64,000 nucleotides of DNA from M0103 sp040386155 (GCA_040386155.1 JAZKFZ010000004.1:124001-188000), one strand, 5' to 3'; numbered from the stretch's first letter, positions 17,280-27,207 are shown. Notes: generated by a model from the letters alone, not told the origin. Made by a program: numbers and translations.

Positions 17280-17816
17280 ATGAAACAGATTTTTTCACTA
17301 CTCGTTATTTTAAGTGCTTTTCAAGGACTTGCGCAAGTTGGATTGAACAATGCAGTTGTTGTGGGATTGATGGACAAACCTGAAGATCGTTATTCGCTTG
17401 AGATTAATGTCACAGAGTTGTTTACAAGCAATGGCATAAAAGCTATTCCATCGTTGAACTTAATGAAATTAGGTGGCTCACCAGAAATTTTAGGTTCTGA
17501 TTCTATCGTAAACGTGCTAAAATCAAAAGGAATTGATACCTACGTTTTGGTGTATGTGAAAGGCTTCGACAAAAAAATTAAAGCTAAATCAAATAAAGAT
17601 GATTTGATGACAGTGCTCAACATTGGAAGTCTTTTTCCTTTGTATCGTGAAGAAGCAACGAATGCAACTTTCGAGTTTTTGTTTTACCGAAACAATACCA
17701 TGGTGTTGAGTGAGGTTATTCGTTGTAAAAACATTGGTAACCGAGATGATGTAATCAAAAAGATGCGAAAATCGGTAGTTAAAAAAATCGAAAAGAGCTG
17801 GAAAAAAACTAAATAG
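17280..17816 (+). CDS. Small secreted protein of unknown function
   Basis: I do not recognise this 178-residue protein. It begins with a signal peptide (MKQIFSLLVILSAFQGLAQ). The mature part is mixed alpha/beta, with VLKSKGIDTYVLVYVKGFDKK and a lysine-rich C-terminus (KKIEKSWKKTK). It starts 1 nt after metF, so it is presumably expressed with it, though no folate link is visible. Its stop overlaps the convergent recJ stop by 8 nt. Periplasmic or lipid-facing location is inferred from the signal peptide alone. Confidence 0.8.
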   Translation: MKQIFSLLVILSAFQGLAQVGLNNAVVVGLMDKPEDRYSLEINVTELFTSNGIKAIPSLNLMKLGGSPEILGSDSIVNVLKSKGIDTYVLVYVKGFDKKIKAKSNKDDLMTVLNIGSLFPLYREEATNATFEFLFYRNNTMVLSEVIRCKNIGNRDDVIKKMRKSVVKKIEKSWKKTK

Positions 17817-19539
17817 TTGAACGAATATCTTTAATGTTCAACTGTAAAGTTGTTTTGTCTTTCCATGTATTCGATTCCAAAGTGAAGGTAATATCGAACG
17901 GAAGTCCGGAGGCAACAAACTCCTGTTTATCAGCTAAATTAAATCCAATACCATCCACTGCCACTGTCGAATTTGGCTGTGTCATTCTCAATTTCAAGTG
18001 CGCATCTTTCAGCAGTCTTGTTTCAATAGCGTAGACATTTTTCGCCATAAAAACAGGTTTCATATTGCCCGGACCAAAAGGTTCAAATTGATCTAAAATT
18101 CTTTTTATTCGTGGCAGTTGAGTTCTGTTTTGGTCAGATAAGTACAATTCATCCAACGACAGTTCAGCATCAATAACTTGCTCTGCCGTTTGGTCTTCTT
18201 TATTCAAATTTTTTGCCACTACTGTCTCGAATTGTTGAACGAAAGCATCAATGTTGTCCAAGGAAAGTGTAAGTCCGGCTGCATGGGTGTGACCTCCAAA
18301 TTGATCGAGTAAATGTTCGCATTCCACCAAGGAATTATAGAGGTCGAAATTATTTACTGAACGAGCAGATCCTGTTGCTTTTCCATTTGATTCCGTTAGT
18401 ACAATGGTGGGACGATAATGTTTTTCGATGAGTCGAGAAGCAACGATTCCTACAACTCCTTTGTGCCAATCATTTTTGAACACTACGGTTGATTTTTTGT
18501 CCAAAAAGTGGACATCATTGTCGATCATTGCGAGTGCTTCTTCAGTAATTTCTTTGTCGAGTTCTCTCCGTAACAGATTGTCTTCTTCAATTTCAGCCAC
18601 CAAATTTTTGATTTCTTCTTTATCCGCCGAAATCATTAATTCAACAGCATATTTTCCGGAGCGAATTCTTCCAGCTGCGTTAATTCGCGGAGCGATGGTG
18701 AAAACAACATCTGTTAATGTGAGTGGAAAAATCCGTTTGGCGGTTTCAATCATGTACTGAAAAGCAAAGCGAGGTTTTGCATTGAGTTGCAGCATTCCAA
18801 AGTAGGCTAAGACTCTGTTTTCTCCTGTCACAGGAACAATATCAGCACCAATGCTGAGTGCTAGAAGATCTAAACAGTCCTGTAATTCGTTTTCATTCCA
18901 CTGGTTTTCTAGAAAAAGTCCCTGCATGAGTTTAAATCCCACTCCACAGCCAGAAAGCTCCTTGTAAGGATATGTACAATCTTCTCGTTTTGGATCTAAC
19001 ACTAAACAATCTGGAAGTACATCGCCAGGTTGATGATGATCACACACAATAAAATCAATTCCCAATTCCTTTGCGTAAGCAATGTGTTCGATGGAGCGAA
19101 CTCCACAATCTAAGGCAATAATCACGGAAAAGTTGTTTTCTTTTGCAAAATCAATTCCTTGTATACTGATACCATACCCTTCAGTGTAACGATCGGGAAT
19201 GTAAAAATCGATGGCAGCATAATGGGGTTTTAGCAAGGTGTGAAGAAGAGTAACTGCAGTAGTTCCATCGACATCGTAATCACCAAACAACAAAATTTTC
19301 TCACCTTTTGAAATGGCGGTATTGATGCGGTCGACAGCTGCTGGTAGATCTTTCATGAGTAGTGGATCATGTAATTGACTCCACTGTGGACGAAAAAACA
19401 ATTCCGCTGCTTCAAAACTGTCGATATTGCGCTGTAAAAGCAGTTCCGCAACAATCGGATCAATCTTCAATGCTGATCGTAATTCGTTTATTTCTTCTTC
19501 GTTGTGTGACGTTTTGACCAACCAGCGTTTTGAACTCAT
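17809..19539 (-). CDS. recJ: Single-stranded-DNA-specific exonuclease RecJ
   Basis: RecJ is the 5'-3' ssDNA exonuclease of recombination and mismatch repair. From the ATG at 19539 the protein has 576 residues. DHH phosphoesterase motifs are FGDYDVDG (85-92), ALDCGVRS and VCDHHQPGD (DHH at 167-169). The DHHA1 domain has FGGHTHAAGLTL, and a C-terminal OB-like domain follows. The open frame extends upstream to 19668, but the extra 43 residues are low-complexity and lysine-rich and would overlap the divergent gene at 19605, so the shorter start is chosen. mutS lies elsewhere in this window. Confidence 0.95.
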   Translation of the reverse strand: MSSKRWLVKTSHNEEEINELRSALKIDPIVAELLLQRNIDSFEAAELFFRPQWSQLHDPLLMKDLPAAVDRINTAISKGEKILLFGDYDVDGTTAVTLLHTLLKPHYAAIDFYIPDRYTEGYGISIQGIDFAKENNFSVIIALDCGVRSIEHIAYAKELGIDFIVCDHHQPGDVLPDCLVLDPKREDCTYPYKELSGCGVGFKLMQGLFLENQWNENELQDCLDLLALSIGADIVPVTGENRVLAYFGMLQLNAKPRFAFQYMIETAKRIFPLTLTDVVFTIAPRINAAGRIRSGKYAVELMISADKEEIKNLVAEIEEDNLLRRELDKEITEEALAMIDNDVHFLDKKSTVVFKNDWHKGVVGIVASRLIEKHYRPTIVLTESNGKATGSARSVNNFDLYNSLVECEHLLDQFGGHTHAAGLTLSLDNIDAFVQQFETVVAKNLNKEDQTAEQVIDAELSLDELYLSDQNRTQLPRIKRILDQFEPFGPGNMKPVFMAKNVYAIETRLLKDAHLKLRMTQPNSTVAVDGIGFNLADKQEFVASGLPFDITFTLESNTWKDKTTLQLNIKDIRSTI

Positions 19540-19604
19540 ACTTTTTACCTTAAAGTTTATTTTTTTTATTAAGTTAGTCAAAAAGTTTACATCGTGAAAC
19601 TGAT

Positions 19605-20255
19605 ATGAGAAATTTTTTATTCGTTTTTTCCTTTTTTGTTGCCACTGAAGGTATTGCTCAAAAATCATTTGAATTTATGGCCGCTCTTCCTCCAGATATT
19701 GAAGCGAGCACCAGTGTTGCTGCACCTTTTTTTGGAATGTATCAGCAAGAAAACGACTTCCCTAAATACGAAGTAAATGCCGCGGGCATCTTCTTACATA
19801 GTTTAGCCATTCACTCCATTTCCAGGGATACACTGCGTGAAAGTTCAACTTTTTCTGTAAAGGGCGATTATATTTATGGAATTAAAGAAAACGATTCCTT
19901 GCCCTGTGTTTTGGAGGGCGACAGCTATTATTTTGGAGTGCCAACGAAAGAAATGATCCTTGGAGCAACATCTCCCAACGTATTAAAGCAGTTGAATAAG
20001 AACGAATATTTGCTCAACTTTCAGCAAGAAGGGAAATTCATTCCGTGTAAACTTCAGTTTGGAAACATGCAATTGAAGATAAGCTATTTTGACTATGTCA
20101 ATGGTGAAAATAAAGCCTTGGATTTTGTGAAAAAGAAACAAGAAATTATCGATGCGTCATTAACAACAGTGCTTTTACTTCCCACCCAAAAGGAATGGAA
20201 AAAAATGCTTGAACTAGGAATTTTTGGAGAAACGCTCTTGTTTAAAATCAGATAA
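19605..20255 (+). CDS. Secreted protein of unknown function
   Basis: I do not recognise this 216-residue protein. It has a signal peptide (MRNFLFVFSFFVATEGIAQ) and a beta-rich mature chain with no cysteine-pair or catalytic signature. It is divergent to recJ, with a 65-nt gap between starts. Its last 8 nt overlap the convergent helicase gene, so neither has room for a private terminator. Confidence 0.75.
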   Translation: MRNFLFVFSFFVATEGIAQKSFEFMAALPPDIEASTSVAAPFFGMYQQENDFPKYEVNAAGIFLHSLAIHSISRDTLRESSTFSVKGDYIYGIKENDSLPCVLEGDSYYFGVPTKEMILGATSPNVLKQLNKNEYLLNFQQEGKFIPCKLQFGNMQLKISYFDYVNGENKALDFVKKKQEIIDASLTTVLLLPTQKEWKKMLELGIFGETLLFKIR

Positions 20256-22542
20256 TTTTACTGGCTTGAATCAGTTTTAACTCGTTGTAACTAACCTTAT
20301 CTCCTAACTCTTCTTTCATAGCAGTGAGTGATAATCCTTCATATTCTTGCAACAGATCTTCCAATTCACTTATTCGTTGTTGAGAAAGAACATCCGACAA
20401 TTCAATCTTTTCCTGAAGAATTAATTTCGCGAAGTGACTAACAATCGTGTTTTCAGAAAGTTGACGTTCTCTTGCAATTTCGCTGGCTGATTTTCCATCG
20501 CTGAGCATTTGCAAAGTTTGCTCGTAAGTGGATATTTTTTCTAATTTTTCCTTTTTGCTCGGTTTTGCCTTCAAAATGGTCAATACTAAATCTTCATCCT
20601 CATCATGTTCAGATGAGAGCAAATCGAAGACATCGCGTGGATTACTGCGCATTTCTTGTTGCAACAATGCTTTTTTAGCCAATTTATAATTCTGAATTTC
20701 ACTCACCGAAAAGAGATCTTTTGTCAGTTCCTTCTCTAAAAATACTGCCTCTGCAAGAATCCTAGCGCGCTTTAAATTGATCACGACATTTGTAAGTAGT
20801 TCATCTAAGTCTTGTAATTCTTCTACATAATTTTTTGTTTTTCGCACCTTACTCAAGGAGAAAATCTGTTTTAAGTTGGAAATTAGTACACCATCAAACA
20901 ATTTAAAAAAGTAATCGTATGCTGCTTGAACACGTTGATTGAGATGTGCTAAATCGACCTCTTTTTGGAGAATAATGGTATTGAGTTGCGAAGTAAATTT
21001 CCGCATGGCATCGGCACTTTGTTCAATGGTTTGTCCTTGTGTGATCACCCACGTTTTATTTTTCCCTTTTTCGGTTTTTGATCCAGCTTCGAGGTACGTT
21101 TTTTCATGGGCAGCCCAAGCAAGAACAAGATCATTCCAATCGAAGTATTTTTTTAAAGCATGCAAAAGGTACGATTTCGTTCCTTCCGACAATAGTTGTG
21201 AGAATTGTTCCTCATTCGTCCGATTTTCAGCATAATTGATTACTTGCGAGTCACTTGAAATTCCATTGATTTTTATTGGTTTTAGCAAGACCAAACCATC
21301 TAGCGAGGTTAAACGCGAAAGGGCAACATAGGCTTGTCCCGGAGCAAAAACTTCAGACACGTCAATCACTGCTTTTTCGAAGGTTAAACCTTGACTCTTA
21401 TGCACTGTGATAGCCCACGCAAGCTTCAACGGATAGTGAACAAAAGTTCCTAATGTTTTTTCTTTGATTTCACCTGTGTTTGCATCCACTTCGTAGCGAA
21501 TGTTGCTCCACTCGTATTTATCGACTTTAATTTTTTTCTTCTCTTCTGGAAAATATACGGTGATTTCATCTTCGTCGAGCACCTCAATTTCACCCATTTT
21601 TCCATTGAAAAAGTTCTTTTCAAAAGAGAGATCATTTTTGATGAACATCACTTGCGCACCAATTTTTAAATCCATTTCTAATTCGATAGGAAAAAGATGC
21701 GGAGGAAATTCGCCTGTAACTTCGGCAGTATATTTTTTTGATTTCTCATCAAGTGCTTTCAATGCACTTTGATTAATCGTATCTGCTTTGTGGTTGTGCG
21801 TGGTGATCGTAATGTATCCTTTTGTGCGCGTTGCATCGAAGTTGGGGTCTACCAATTGATTGAGGGTCTCGATGTTGCTCTGAGTGATAGCATTGTTACG
21901 AAGGTTATTCAGAATTTCAATGAAATTACTTTGCTGCTGACGGTATATTTTTGTGAGTTCAATATATAAAGGCGGCTGCTCTTGGATTACTTTCGCATTG
22001 AAGAAAAATGCACCGCTGTAGTAATTGCGGAGTGTATGCCATTCCTCATTTTTGATAACGGGTGGCAATTGCATTAAATCGCCAATGTAGAGTACTTGCA
22101 CACCGCCAAAAGGCGCATTATCTCTTCGCACATTTCTAAGCGTCCAATCGATGGCATCGAGCAAATCGGCTCGGAGCATACTAACTTCATCGATAATTAA
22201 TAATTCTAACTTGCGAAGTACATCTTGTCGAAACTTGTTCATCTTGAAATGTCGGAGCAAGGAACTTTTACTTTCAAGTTTTGCGTTTTCAGAAAACGAA
22301 GCTTGCACATTAAAGTCGGGGATAAATCCAGCAAAAGGCAACTGAAAAAATGAATGAATGGTAACACCACCTGCATTAATGGCTGCGATACCAGTTGGTG
22401 CAACAATGACTGCATTTTTATGGGTAGCATCGATAATCCTTTTGAGCAGCGTAGTTTTCCCTGTTCCTGCTTTTCCGGTTAGAAAAATGGGGTGATTGGT
22501 TTGGTTGATAAATCGTTCTGTAAATTCTGCAGGGTTGCTCAT
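20248..22542 (-). CDS. PIF1-like superfamily 1 DNA helicase with C-terminal helix-turn-helix region
   Basis: This 764-residue protein begins with Walker A GKAGTGKTTL (23-32), then APTGIAAINAGGVTIHSFF, Walker B LLIIDEVSML and the YIGDLMQLPPV motif III region. The C-terminal helicase motif is WAITVHKSQGLTFEKAVIDV ... YVALSRL. These are PIF1/RecD-like 5'-3' helicase motifs. The last about 90 residues (LSDGKSASEIARERQLSENTI) form a helix-turn-helix like that appended to RecQ proteins in Bacteroidota. Likely role: genome maintenance, unwinding structured DNA. It is convergent with the secreted-protein gene (8-nt overlap) and downstream of ALDH7 beyond a terminator. Confidence 0.92.
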   Translation of the reverse strand: MSNPAEFTERFINQTNHPIFLTGKAGTGKTTLLKRIIDATHKNAVIVAPTGIAAINAGGVTIHSFFQLPFAGFIPDFNVQASFSENAKLESKSSLLRHFKMNKFRQDVLRKLELLIIDEVSMLRADLLDAIDWTLRNVRRDNAPFGGVQVLYIGDLMQLPPVIKNEEWHTLRNYYSGAFFFNAKVIQEQPPLYIELTKIYRQQQSNFIEILNNLRNNAITQSNIETLNQLVDPNFDATRTKGYITITTHNHKADTINQSALKALDEKSKKYTAEVTGEFPPHLFPIELEMDLKIGAQVMFIKNDLSFEKNFFNGKMGEIEVLDEDEITVYFPEEKKKIKVDKYEWSNIRYEVDANTGEIKEKTLGTFVHYPLKLAWAITVHKSQGLTFEKAVIDVSEVFAPGQAYVALSRLTSLDGLVLLKPIKINGISSDSQVINYAENRTNEEQFSQLLSEGTKSYLLHALKKYFDWNDLVLAWAAHEKTYLEAGSKTEKGKNKTWVITQGQTIEQSADAMRKFTSQLNTIILQKEVDLAHLNQRVQAAYDYFFKLFDGVLISNLKQIFSLSKVRKTKNYVEELQDLDELLTNVVINLKRARILAEAVFLEKELTKDLFSVSEIQNYKLAKKALLQQEMRSNPRDVFDLLSSEHDEDEDLVLTILKAKPSKKEKLEKISTYEQTLQMLSDGKSASEIARERQLSENTIVSHFAKLILQEKIELSDVLSQQRISELEDLLQEYEGLSLTAMKEELGDKVSYNELKLIQASKII

Positions 22543-22590
22543 TGAAAAAATTTGTAATTGAATTTAAGAATAATTTTTGGAAAACAGTAC

Positions 22591-22626
22591 AAGAAAAAAG
22601 GGTGATTTTAAACAAAACCACCCTTT
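22591..22626 (-). terminator. Intrinsic terminator of the ALDH7 gene
   Basis: An 8-bp stem (AAAGGGTG at 22597-22604 with CACCCTTT at 22619-22626) is extended inside by four A-T pairs across a mismatch. On the minus strand it runs into a U-rich tail. It lies 20 nt after the ALDH7 stop. Confidence 0.8.
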
Positions 22627-22645
22627 CGTATAATGAAACGAGTTT

Positions 22646-24199
22646 TTATAAATCGAATTTAATTCCTTGTGCTAGTGGCAAACTATCAGAATAATTAATG
22701 GTGTTTGTTTGGCGACGCATGTAAACTTTCCAAGCATCAGAACCCGACTCACGACCACCACCAGTTTCTTTTTCTCCACCAAAGGCTCCACCGATTTCAG
22801 CACCAGATGTTCCAATATTGACATTTGCAATACCACAGTCAGATCCAGCAGCTGATAAGAATGCTTCAGAATCTTTGATGTTATTTGTCATAATTGCAGA
22901 TGAAAGTCCTTGTGGAACTCCATTTTGTATTTTAATGGCATTTTCTACTCCACCACTATATTTCATAATGTATAAAATAGGGGCAAAAGTTTCGTGCTGA
23001 ACAATGCTCAAGTGATTTTGAGCTTCAACGATTGCTGGTTTCACGTAACATCCAGATTCATATCCTTCACCAGAAAGCACACCACCTTCAACAAGTATAG
23101 TAGCACCTTCTTTTTTCGCAGTTTCTAACGCAGCTAGGTAAGAATCTACTGCTAACTGATCTATCAATGGGCCAACATGATTGTTTAAGTCCAACGGATT
23201 TCCTATTCGAAGTTGTCCATACGCTTTTACAATTGCCGCTTTCACAACATCGTATACATCTTCGTGGATGATTAGTCTTCGTGTTGATGTGCAACGTTGA
23301 CCAGCAGTTCCAACAGCACCAAAAACAGCACCTGGCACCACCACTTTTAAATCAGCAGAAGGCGTGATAATGATGGCATTGTTTCCGCCTAACTCCAAAA
23401 GAGAACGACCTAAACGAGCGCCAACAACTGCTCCAACTGATTTCCCCATTCGCGTAGAACCAGTTGCAGAAATCAATGGAATTCTTACATCTTCGGCCAT
23501 TAATTTTCCAATTTCAGCACCTCCAATCACCAATCCAGAAACACCTTCTGGAACATCATTTGCTTCAAAAACTTGTCGTGTAATTTCTTGACAAGCGATG
23601 GCTGTTAATGGCGTTTTTTCGGATGGTTTCCAAACAGTAACGTCTCCACACACCCAAGCTAGTGCGGTATTCCAATTCCACACCGCCACTGGGAAGTTAA
23701 AGGCAGAAATAATTCCTACGATTCCAAGTGGATGATATTGCTCATACATTCTGTGCTCTGGACGTTCAGAATGCATTGTTAAACCATATAATTGACGCGA
23801 CAAACCAACTGCGAAATCACAGATGTCTATCATTTCTTGAACTTCTCCTAAACCTTCTTGCAATGATTTCCCCATTTCGTAAGAAACTAATTCGCCAAGT
23901 GCTTGTTTGTTTTCACGGATTTTGTCGCCTAGTTGACGAACAATTTCTCCACGTTTTGGTGCTGGCCAAGTGCGCCATACTTTAAATGCTTCTTGCGCTT
24001 TTAAAATCACCGCTTCATAGTCCACTTCAGTAGCAGAATTTACAGAAGCAATTAATTTTCCATCTGCTGGAGAATAAGAGTCGATGCGCTCGCCACGTGT
24101 TTTGAACCAGTGACCAGTTGAGGCACCATTATTAACTTCTTCGATACCAAATTGAGCAAGAATATCTTTGATTTTGCTTTCTACTAAAACGTCTGACAT
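22646..24199 (-). CDS. ALDH7-family (alpha-aminoadipic semialdehyde) dehydrogenase
   Basis: From the ATG at 24199 (MSDVLVESKIKDIL) the protein has 517 residues; a longer frame reaches 24265 but passes through the promoter box. The aldehyde dehydrogenase fold shows the NAD-binding SATGSTRMGKSVG, catalytic Glu in LELGGNNAII and nucleophilic Cys in GTAGQRCTSTRR. The C-terminal GGAFGGEKETGGGRESGSDAWK is typical of antiquitin-like ALDH7. These oxidise alpha-aminoadipic semialdehyde in lysine degradation or detoxify aldehydes. It is a single gene with its own promoter and terminator; no lysine-catabolic neighbours are visible. Confidence 0.93.
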   Translation of the reverse strand: MSDVLVESKIKDILAQFGIEEVNNGASTGHWFKTRGERIDSYSPADGKLIASVNSATEVDYEAVILKAQEAFKVWRTWPAPKRGEIVRQLGDKIRENKQALGELVSYEMGKSLQEGLGEVQEMIDICDFAVGLSRQLYGLTMHSERPEHRMYEQYHPLGIVGIISAFNFPVAVWNWNTALAWVCGDVTVWKPSEKTPLTAIACQEITRQVFEANDVPEGVSGLVIGGAEIGKLMAEDVRIPLISATGSTRMGKSVGAVVGARLGRSLLELGGNNAIIITPSADLKVVVPGAVFGAVGTAGQRCTSTRRLIIHEDVYDVVKAAIVKAYGQLRIGNPLDLNNHVGPLIDQLAVDSYLAALETAKKEGATILVEGGVLSGEGYESGCYVKPAIVEAQNHLSIVQHETFAPILYIMKYSGGVENAIKIQNGVPQGLSSAIMTNNIKDSEAFLSAAGSDCGIANVNIGTSGAEIGGAFGGEKETGGGRESGSDAWKVYMRRQTNTINYSDSLPLAQGIKFDL

Positions 24200-24219
24200 A
24201 GGAATTGATTTTTGAGTTG

Positions 24220-24227
24220 CAAAGTTA
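24220..24227 (-). promoter_or_regulatory. -7 box TAACTTTG upstream of ALDH7
   Basis: This exact TAnnTTTG match on the minus strand lies 20 nt before the ATG at 24199. It supports the shorter start, since the longer frame would contain the promoter. Confidence 0.5.
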
Positions 24228-24356
24228 CGAATAAAGATTTTATTAAGTGCTCGACAATTCCCCATGAAATTTAGAAAGATTGCATTAATTATTTATATAC
24301 TTGAAAAAGAAACTAATTTCTCTTTTTATCGTTTTATCAAGAAAAGGAGGTTGATT

Positions 24357-24752
24357 ATGAGGGGAATAGGAATGATTTTGATAGTAGCAACTTTGTGTGC
24401 TTGTCAAAAGGCGAAAGTCAACAAAACTGCTCAAGTGCTTACATCACAATCGTGGATCATTGAGGAAATTGTTGTAAATGGTGAGGACGTCACTTCTAAA
24501 GGATATCAGGAGTACACCTTCACATTTCAAGAGGAAATAAGTGAGGTTCATGCAGTAATTGCTTCGCTATCGACAGATATATCGGGTAATTGGGAAGTAC
24601 TTGTGAATGATAAAAAGGCAACATTGATTCTCAAAGTGGAAAATCCCTTGGGTACTTTAACTGAAAATTGGCTGATTGAAAAGGTATCGAAAAAACAAGT
24701 GGTATTGAGTGCAAAGAACAACAAGAAAATGACTTTCAAGGCGATTGATTAA
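24357..24752 (+). CDS. Small lipoprotein of unknown function (lipocalin-like)
   Basis: The ATG at 24357 is chosen because an unusually good Shine-Dalgarno, AAGGAGG (24344-24350), lies 6 nt upstream, and because it opens a lipoprotein signal (MRGIGMILIVATLCACQ, Cys15). The 131-residue product is beta-rich (WIIEEIVVNGEDVTS, YTFTFQEEIS, LIEKVSKKQVVLSAKNNKKMTF). It resembles small lipocalin-like or DUF4923-type Bacteroidota lipoproteins, but I cannot name it. An in-frame start at 24264 is less likely. Its stop shares the TTAA at 24749-24752 with the convergent phosphatase gene. Confidence 0.8.
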   Translation: MRGIGMILIVATLCACQKAKVNKTAQVLTSQSWIIEEIVVNGEDVTSKGYQEYTFTFQEEISEVHAVIASLSTDISGNWEVLVNDKKATLILKVENPLGTLTENWLIEKVSKKQVVLSAKNNKKMTFKAID

Positions 24753-25645
24753 TCTGTTTTTTTGTTCAATTTTCGATGTTTTTTATCCATGTTATAAATC
24801 ATACCGTCTGAAAGTCCAATTTTAGGAACGATGATTTCTTTTGAATTTAAAGCTTCCATGATGAAGAGGAAAATATCCAATGCTGGAACGATAACGTCTG
24901 CTCTGTCTTCTTTCATTTGAAATTGCTCTTCTCGTTCTTCCAAATTTAGTTTCACTAATTCATCGTGGAACTTTTGCAACTTGTTGATGGAAATTGGTTT
25001 CATGTGCTTTCCACCCAAGATTTTATGAGCGCTGTTAATGTTTCCTCCGGTACCAAAAATACTATGCAAAGTAGTGGCGTCTACGTTTTTCAGCACCCAT
25101 TTATTCATTTCAGTCCAGTCTTCTTTCTGTACTTTTCCTTTTAAAATTCTAAGCGTTCCAATTTGAAATGATTTGGCTGCTACTTTTTCACCGTTTTCAA
25201 AAACACTTATTTCGGTACTTCCACCACCAACGTCGACGACTAGAAATGGTTTTTCTTTATCGAAATTTAAGAGGAAAAAAGATTCGAAAATTAGGAATGC
25301 TTCTTCATCACCTGAAATAATTTCAATATCGACACCTGCATTTTGTTTTACTTCAGCAATGATTTTTCTCCCATTTTCTGCATCTCGCATGGCTGATGTT
25401 GCAACTGCTCGAAGTTCCTTTACTTCAAAAATGTCTGAAATTAGTTTGAAAGCTTGAATGGTTTTTACGAAATGTTCTGCTTTTTTCTTTGAAATTTTAC
25501 CGTCCACAAAAACTTCTTCTCCTAATCGCAATGGAATTCTGGTGTACGATATTTTTTTTACGAAAGCGTGAGCGCCTTCATGCACAACTTCACCCACGAG
25601 TAAACGTGCGGCATTTGATCCAATGTCGATAGCTCCAAATTTCAC
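24749..25645 (-). CDS. Ppx/GppA-family phosphatase (exopolyphosphatase-like)
   Basis: This 298-residue actin/Hsp70-fold phosphatase has GAIDIGSNAARLLVGEV at the N-terminus, ELRAVATSAMRDAENG and VVDVGGGSTEISVFENG. It corresponds to the short, two-lobe form lacking the HD-like C-terminal domain of E. coli Ppx/GppA, as is common in Bacteroidota. It is expected to hydrolyse polyphosphate or pppGpp. Which of the two cannot be told from sequence. The start codon is GTG (25643-25645), 4 nt after a TAACTTTG box. Confidence 0.92.
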   Translation of the reverse strand: MKFGAIDIGSNAARLLVGEVVHEGAHAFVKKISYTRIPLRLGEEVFVDGKISKKKAEHFVKTIQAFKLISDIFEVKELRAVATSAMRDAENGRKIIAEVKQNAGVDIEIISGDEEAFLIFESFFLLNFDKEKPFLVVDVGGGSTEISVFENGEKVAAKSFQIGTLRILKGKVQKEDWTEMNKWVLKNVDATTLHSIFGTGGNINSAHKILGGKHMKPISINKLQKFHDELVKLNLEEREEQFQMKEDRADVIVPALDIFLFIMEALNSKEIIVPKIGLSDGMIYNMDKKHRKLNKKTD

Positions 25646-25649
25646 CTTA

Positions 25650-25657
25650 CAAAGTTA
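25650..25657 (-). promoter_or_regulatory. -7 box TAACTTTG upstream of the Ppx/GppA gene
   Basis: This exact TAnnTTTG match on the minus strand is followed by TAAG and the GTG start. The 4-nt spacing implies a leaderless mRNA starting near GTG. Confidence 0.5.
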
Positions 25658-25681
25658 GTTTTTTTGTAAGATGCACAATAG

Positions 25682-27133
25682 TTAGAACCATTTGATAGTA
25701 AGATCAATGATTTTCTGCTTCGTTTTGGTGTAAGGCATCATCAAAATTTCTATTGCATTGGGAATATGTTGCTTCAAAACTCCTCGCGGATTCGAAAATT
25801 CTTGAAAACTGAAATAGCCGTGTGCTTTGCCTATTCCACTATTGTTGGACCCGCCAAAGGGTAAATTGTGGTTGAAGAAATGAACCACCGAATGGTTGAT
25901 ACAGGTTCCACCGGCACGCGTATTGTTCAAAATTTGGTTAATATTCTTGCGACTTTTGCTATAGATATATAAGCTCAATGGCTTTTCTCTTTCGTTGATT
26001 TTTTGAATCACTTTGTCTAGATCGGTAAAAGTGAAAACAGGTAGAATAGGACCAAAAATTTCGTTCACCATCAAACTTGATTCTTCTGAAACATTAGTGA
26101 TGATGGTTGGAGCAATGAAGTTCTGTGTTTCATCGAATTGACCTCCAATTTTAACTTGTCCACCTTTGGAAATGGCATCGTCCAAATAACCTTTCAATCG
26201 TTTGAAGTGACGTTCATTCACAATGCGCGAGTAGGAATCAGCCTTGGCAGCGTCATCAGCATAGAATTTTGTTAAGTAATTCTGTACTTCTTTAAAAAAT
26301 GATTCCTCCTTGTCTTTGTGTACATAGACATAATCTGGCGCGATACAAATTTGTCCGTTGTTCATGAATTTTGCCCAGGCAATTCTTCTTGCTGCCATTT
26401 TTACATTTGCAGTGCTATCGATAATTGTGGGTGATTTCCCTCCTAATTCTAAGGTAACTGACGTTAAGTTTTTTGCTGCTGCGCTCATCACTACTTTTCC
26501 AATTTCTGGAGCACCGGTAAAGAAGATATGATTGAACGGAAGATGCAACAATGAAGTAGAAGTTTCAAGTCCACCTTCAATAACAGCAATTTCATTTTCC
26601 TTGAATACTTCTGCAATAATTTTTTTCATCAAAGCCGATGAATGCGGCGTTACTTCGGAGGGTTTAATCATCACAGTGTTTCCAGCCGCAATGGCGCCAA
26701 CAAGTGGTCCAAAAGTTAAATTGAAAGGAAAATTCCAAGGTGATATTATCAAAACTACACCTTTCGCTTCGGATTTCACATAAGAACTCGACCCTAAAAG
26801 AGCGAAGGGCGTTGCCACCTTTTGAGAACGCATCCAAGCACGAATGTGATGGCGCGCATATTTTATTTCGCTTGTGATGGGATATACTTCAGTTAAATCC
26901 ACTTCGGAGGGATGCTTTTTGTAATCCAAGTACATGGCCTCTTTGATTGCTGGACGGTACTTTAATATTGCAAGATGTAAGGCCTTTAATTTTGCGCTTC
27001 GTTCTATGGCAGTGCTATTTCCAACATGCAATTGATGCTCCTTTTGGAGATCAAAAATGCGCTGAATTTCTATCGCTGATGTATCAGTAATGGAAGGGGC
27101 AGGTTTCACAGAATTGTCAAGAACTTCACTCAT
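25682..27133 (-). CDS. ALDH3-like aldehyde dehydrogenase
   Basis: The 483-residue product (ATG at 27133, MSEVLDNSVKP) has KPSEVTPHSSALM, the FTGAPEIGKVVM NAD site, TLELGGKSPTIID with catalytic Glu, and NNGQICIAPDYV with the nucleophilic Cys. The C-terminal NHNLPFGGSNNSGIGKAHG is typical of ALDH3 enzymes, which oxidise medium and long-chain or fatty aldehydes and often have a C-terminal membrane-associating tail. Here the tail is basic and hydrophobic (TKTKQKIIDLTIKWF). It lies 74 nt downstream of der on the same strand. Confidence 0.93.
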   Translation of the reverse strand: MSEVLDNSVKPAPSITDTSAIEIQRIFDLQKEHQLHVGNSTAIERSAKLKALHLAILKYRPAIKEAMYLDYKKHPSEVDLTEVYPITSEIKYARHHIRAWMRSQKVATPFALLGSSSYVKSEAKGVVLIISPWNFPFNLTFGPLVGAIAAGNTVMIKPSEVTPHSSALMKKIIAEVFKENEIAVIEGGLETSTSLLHLPFNHIFFTGAPEIGKVVMSAAAKNLTSVTLELGGKSPTIIDSTANVKMAARRIAWAKFMNNGQICIAPDYVYVHKDKEESFFKEVQNYLTKFYADDAAKADSYSRIVNERHFKRLKGYLDDAISKGGQVKIGGQFDETQNFIAPTIITNVSEESSLMVNEIFGPILPVFTFTDLDKVIQKINEREKPLSLYIYSKSRKNINQILNNTRAGGTCINHSVVHFFNHNLPFGGSNNSGIGKAHGYFSFQEFSNPRGVLKQHIPNAIEILMMPYTKTKQKIIDLTIKWF

Positions 27134-27207
27134 TTGAGATGGATTTATCAATTACAGTAAAAGTAACAAATAATTCAGTTCTCTAAAAGTGGAATTCGGT
27201 TTACTTT

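Noticed and set aside
19540..19668. N-terminal extension of recJ
   Set aside because: The extra 43 residues are lysine-rich and unlike RecJ and would overlap the divergent gene. The ATG at 19539 matches family length.
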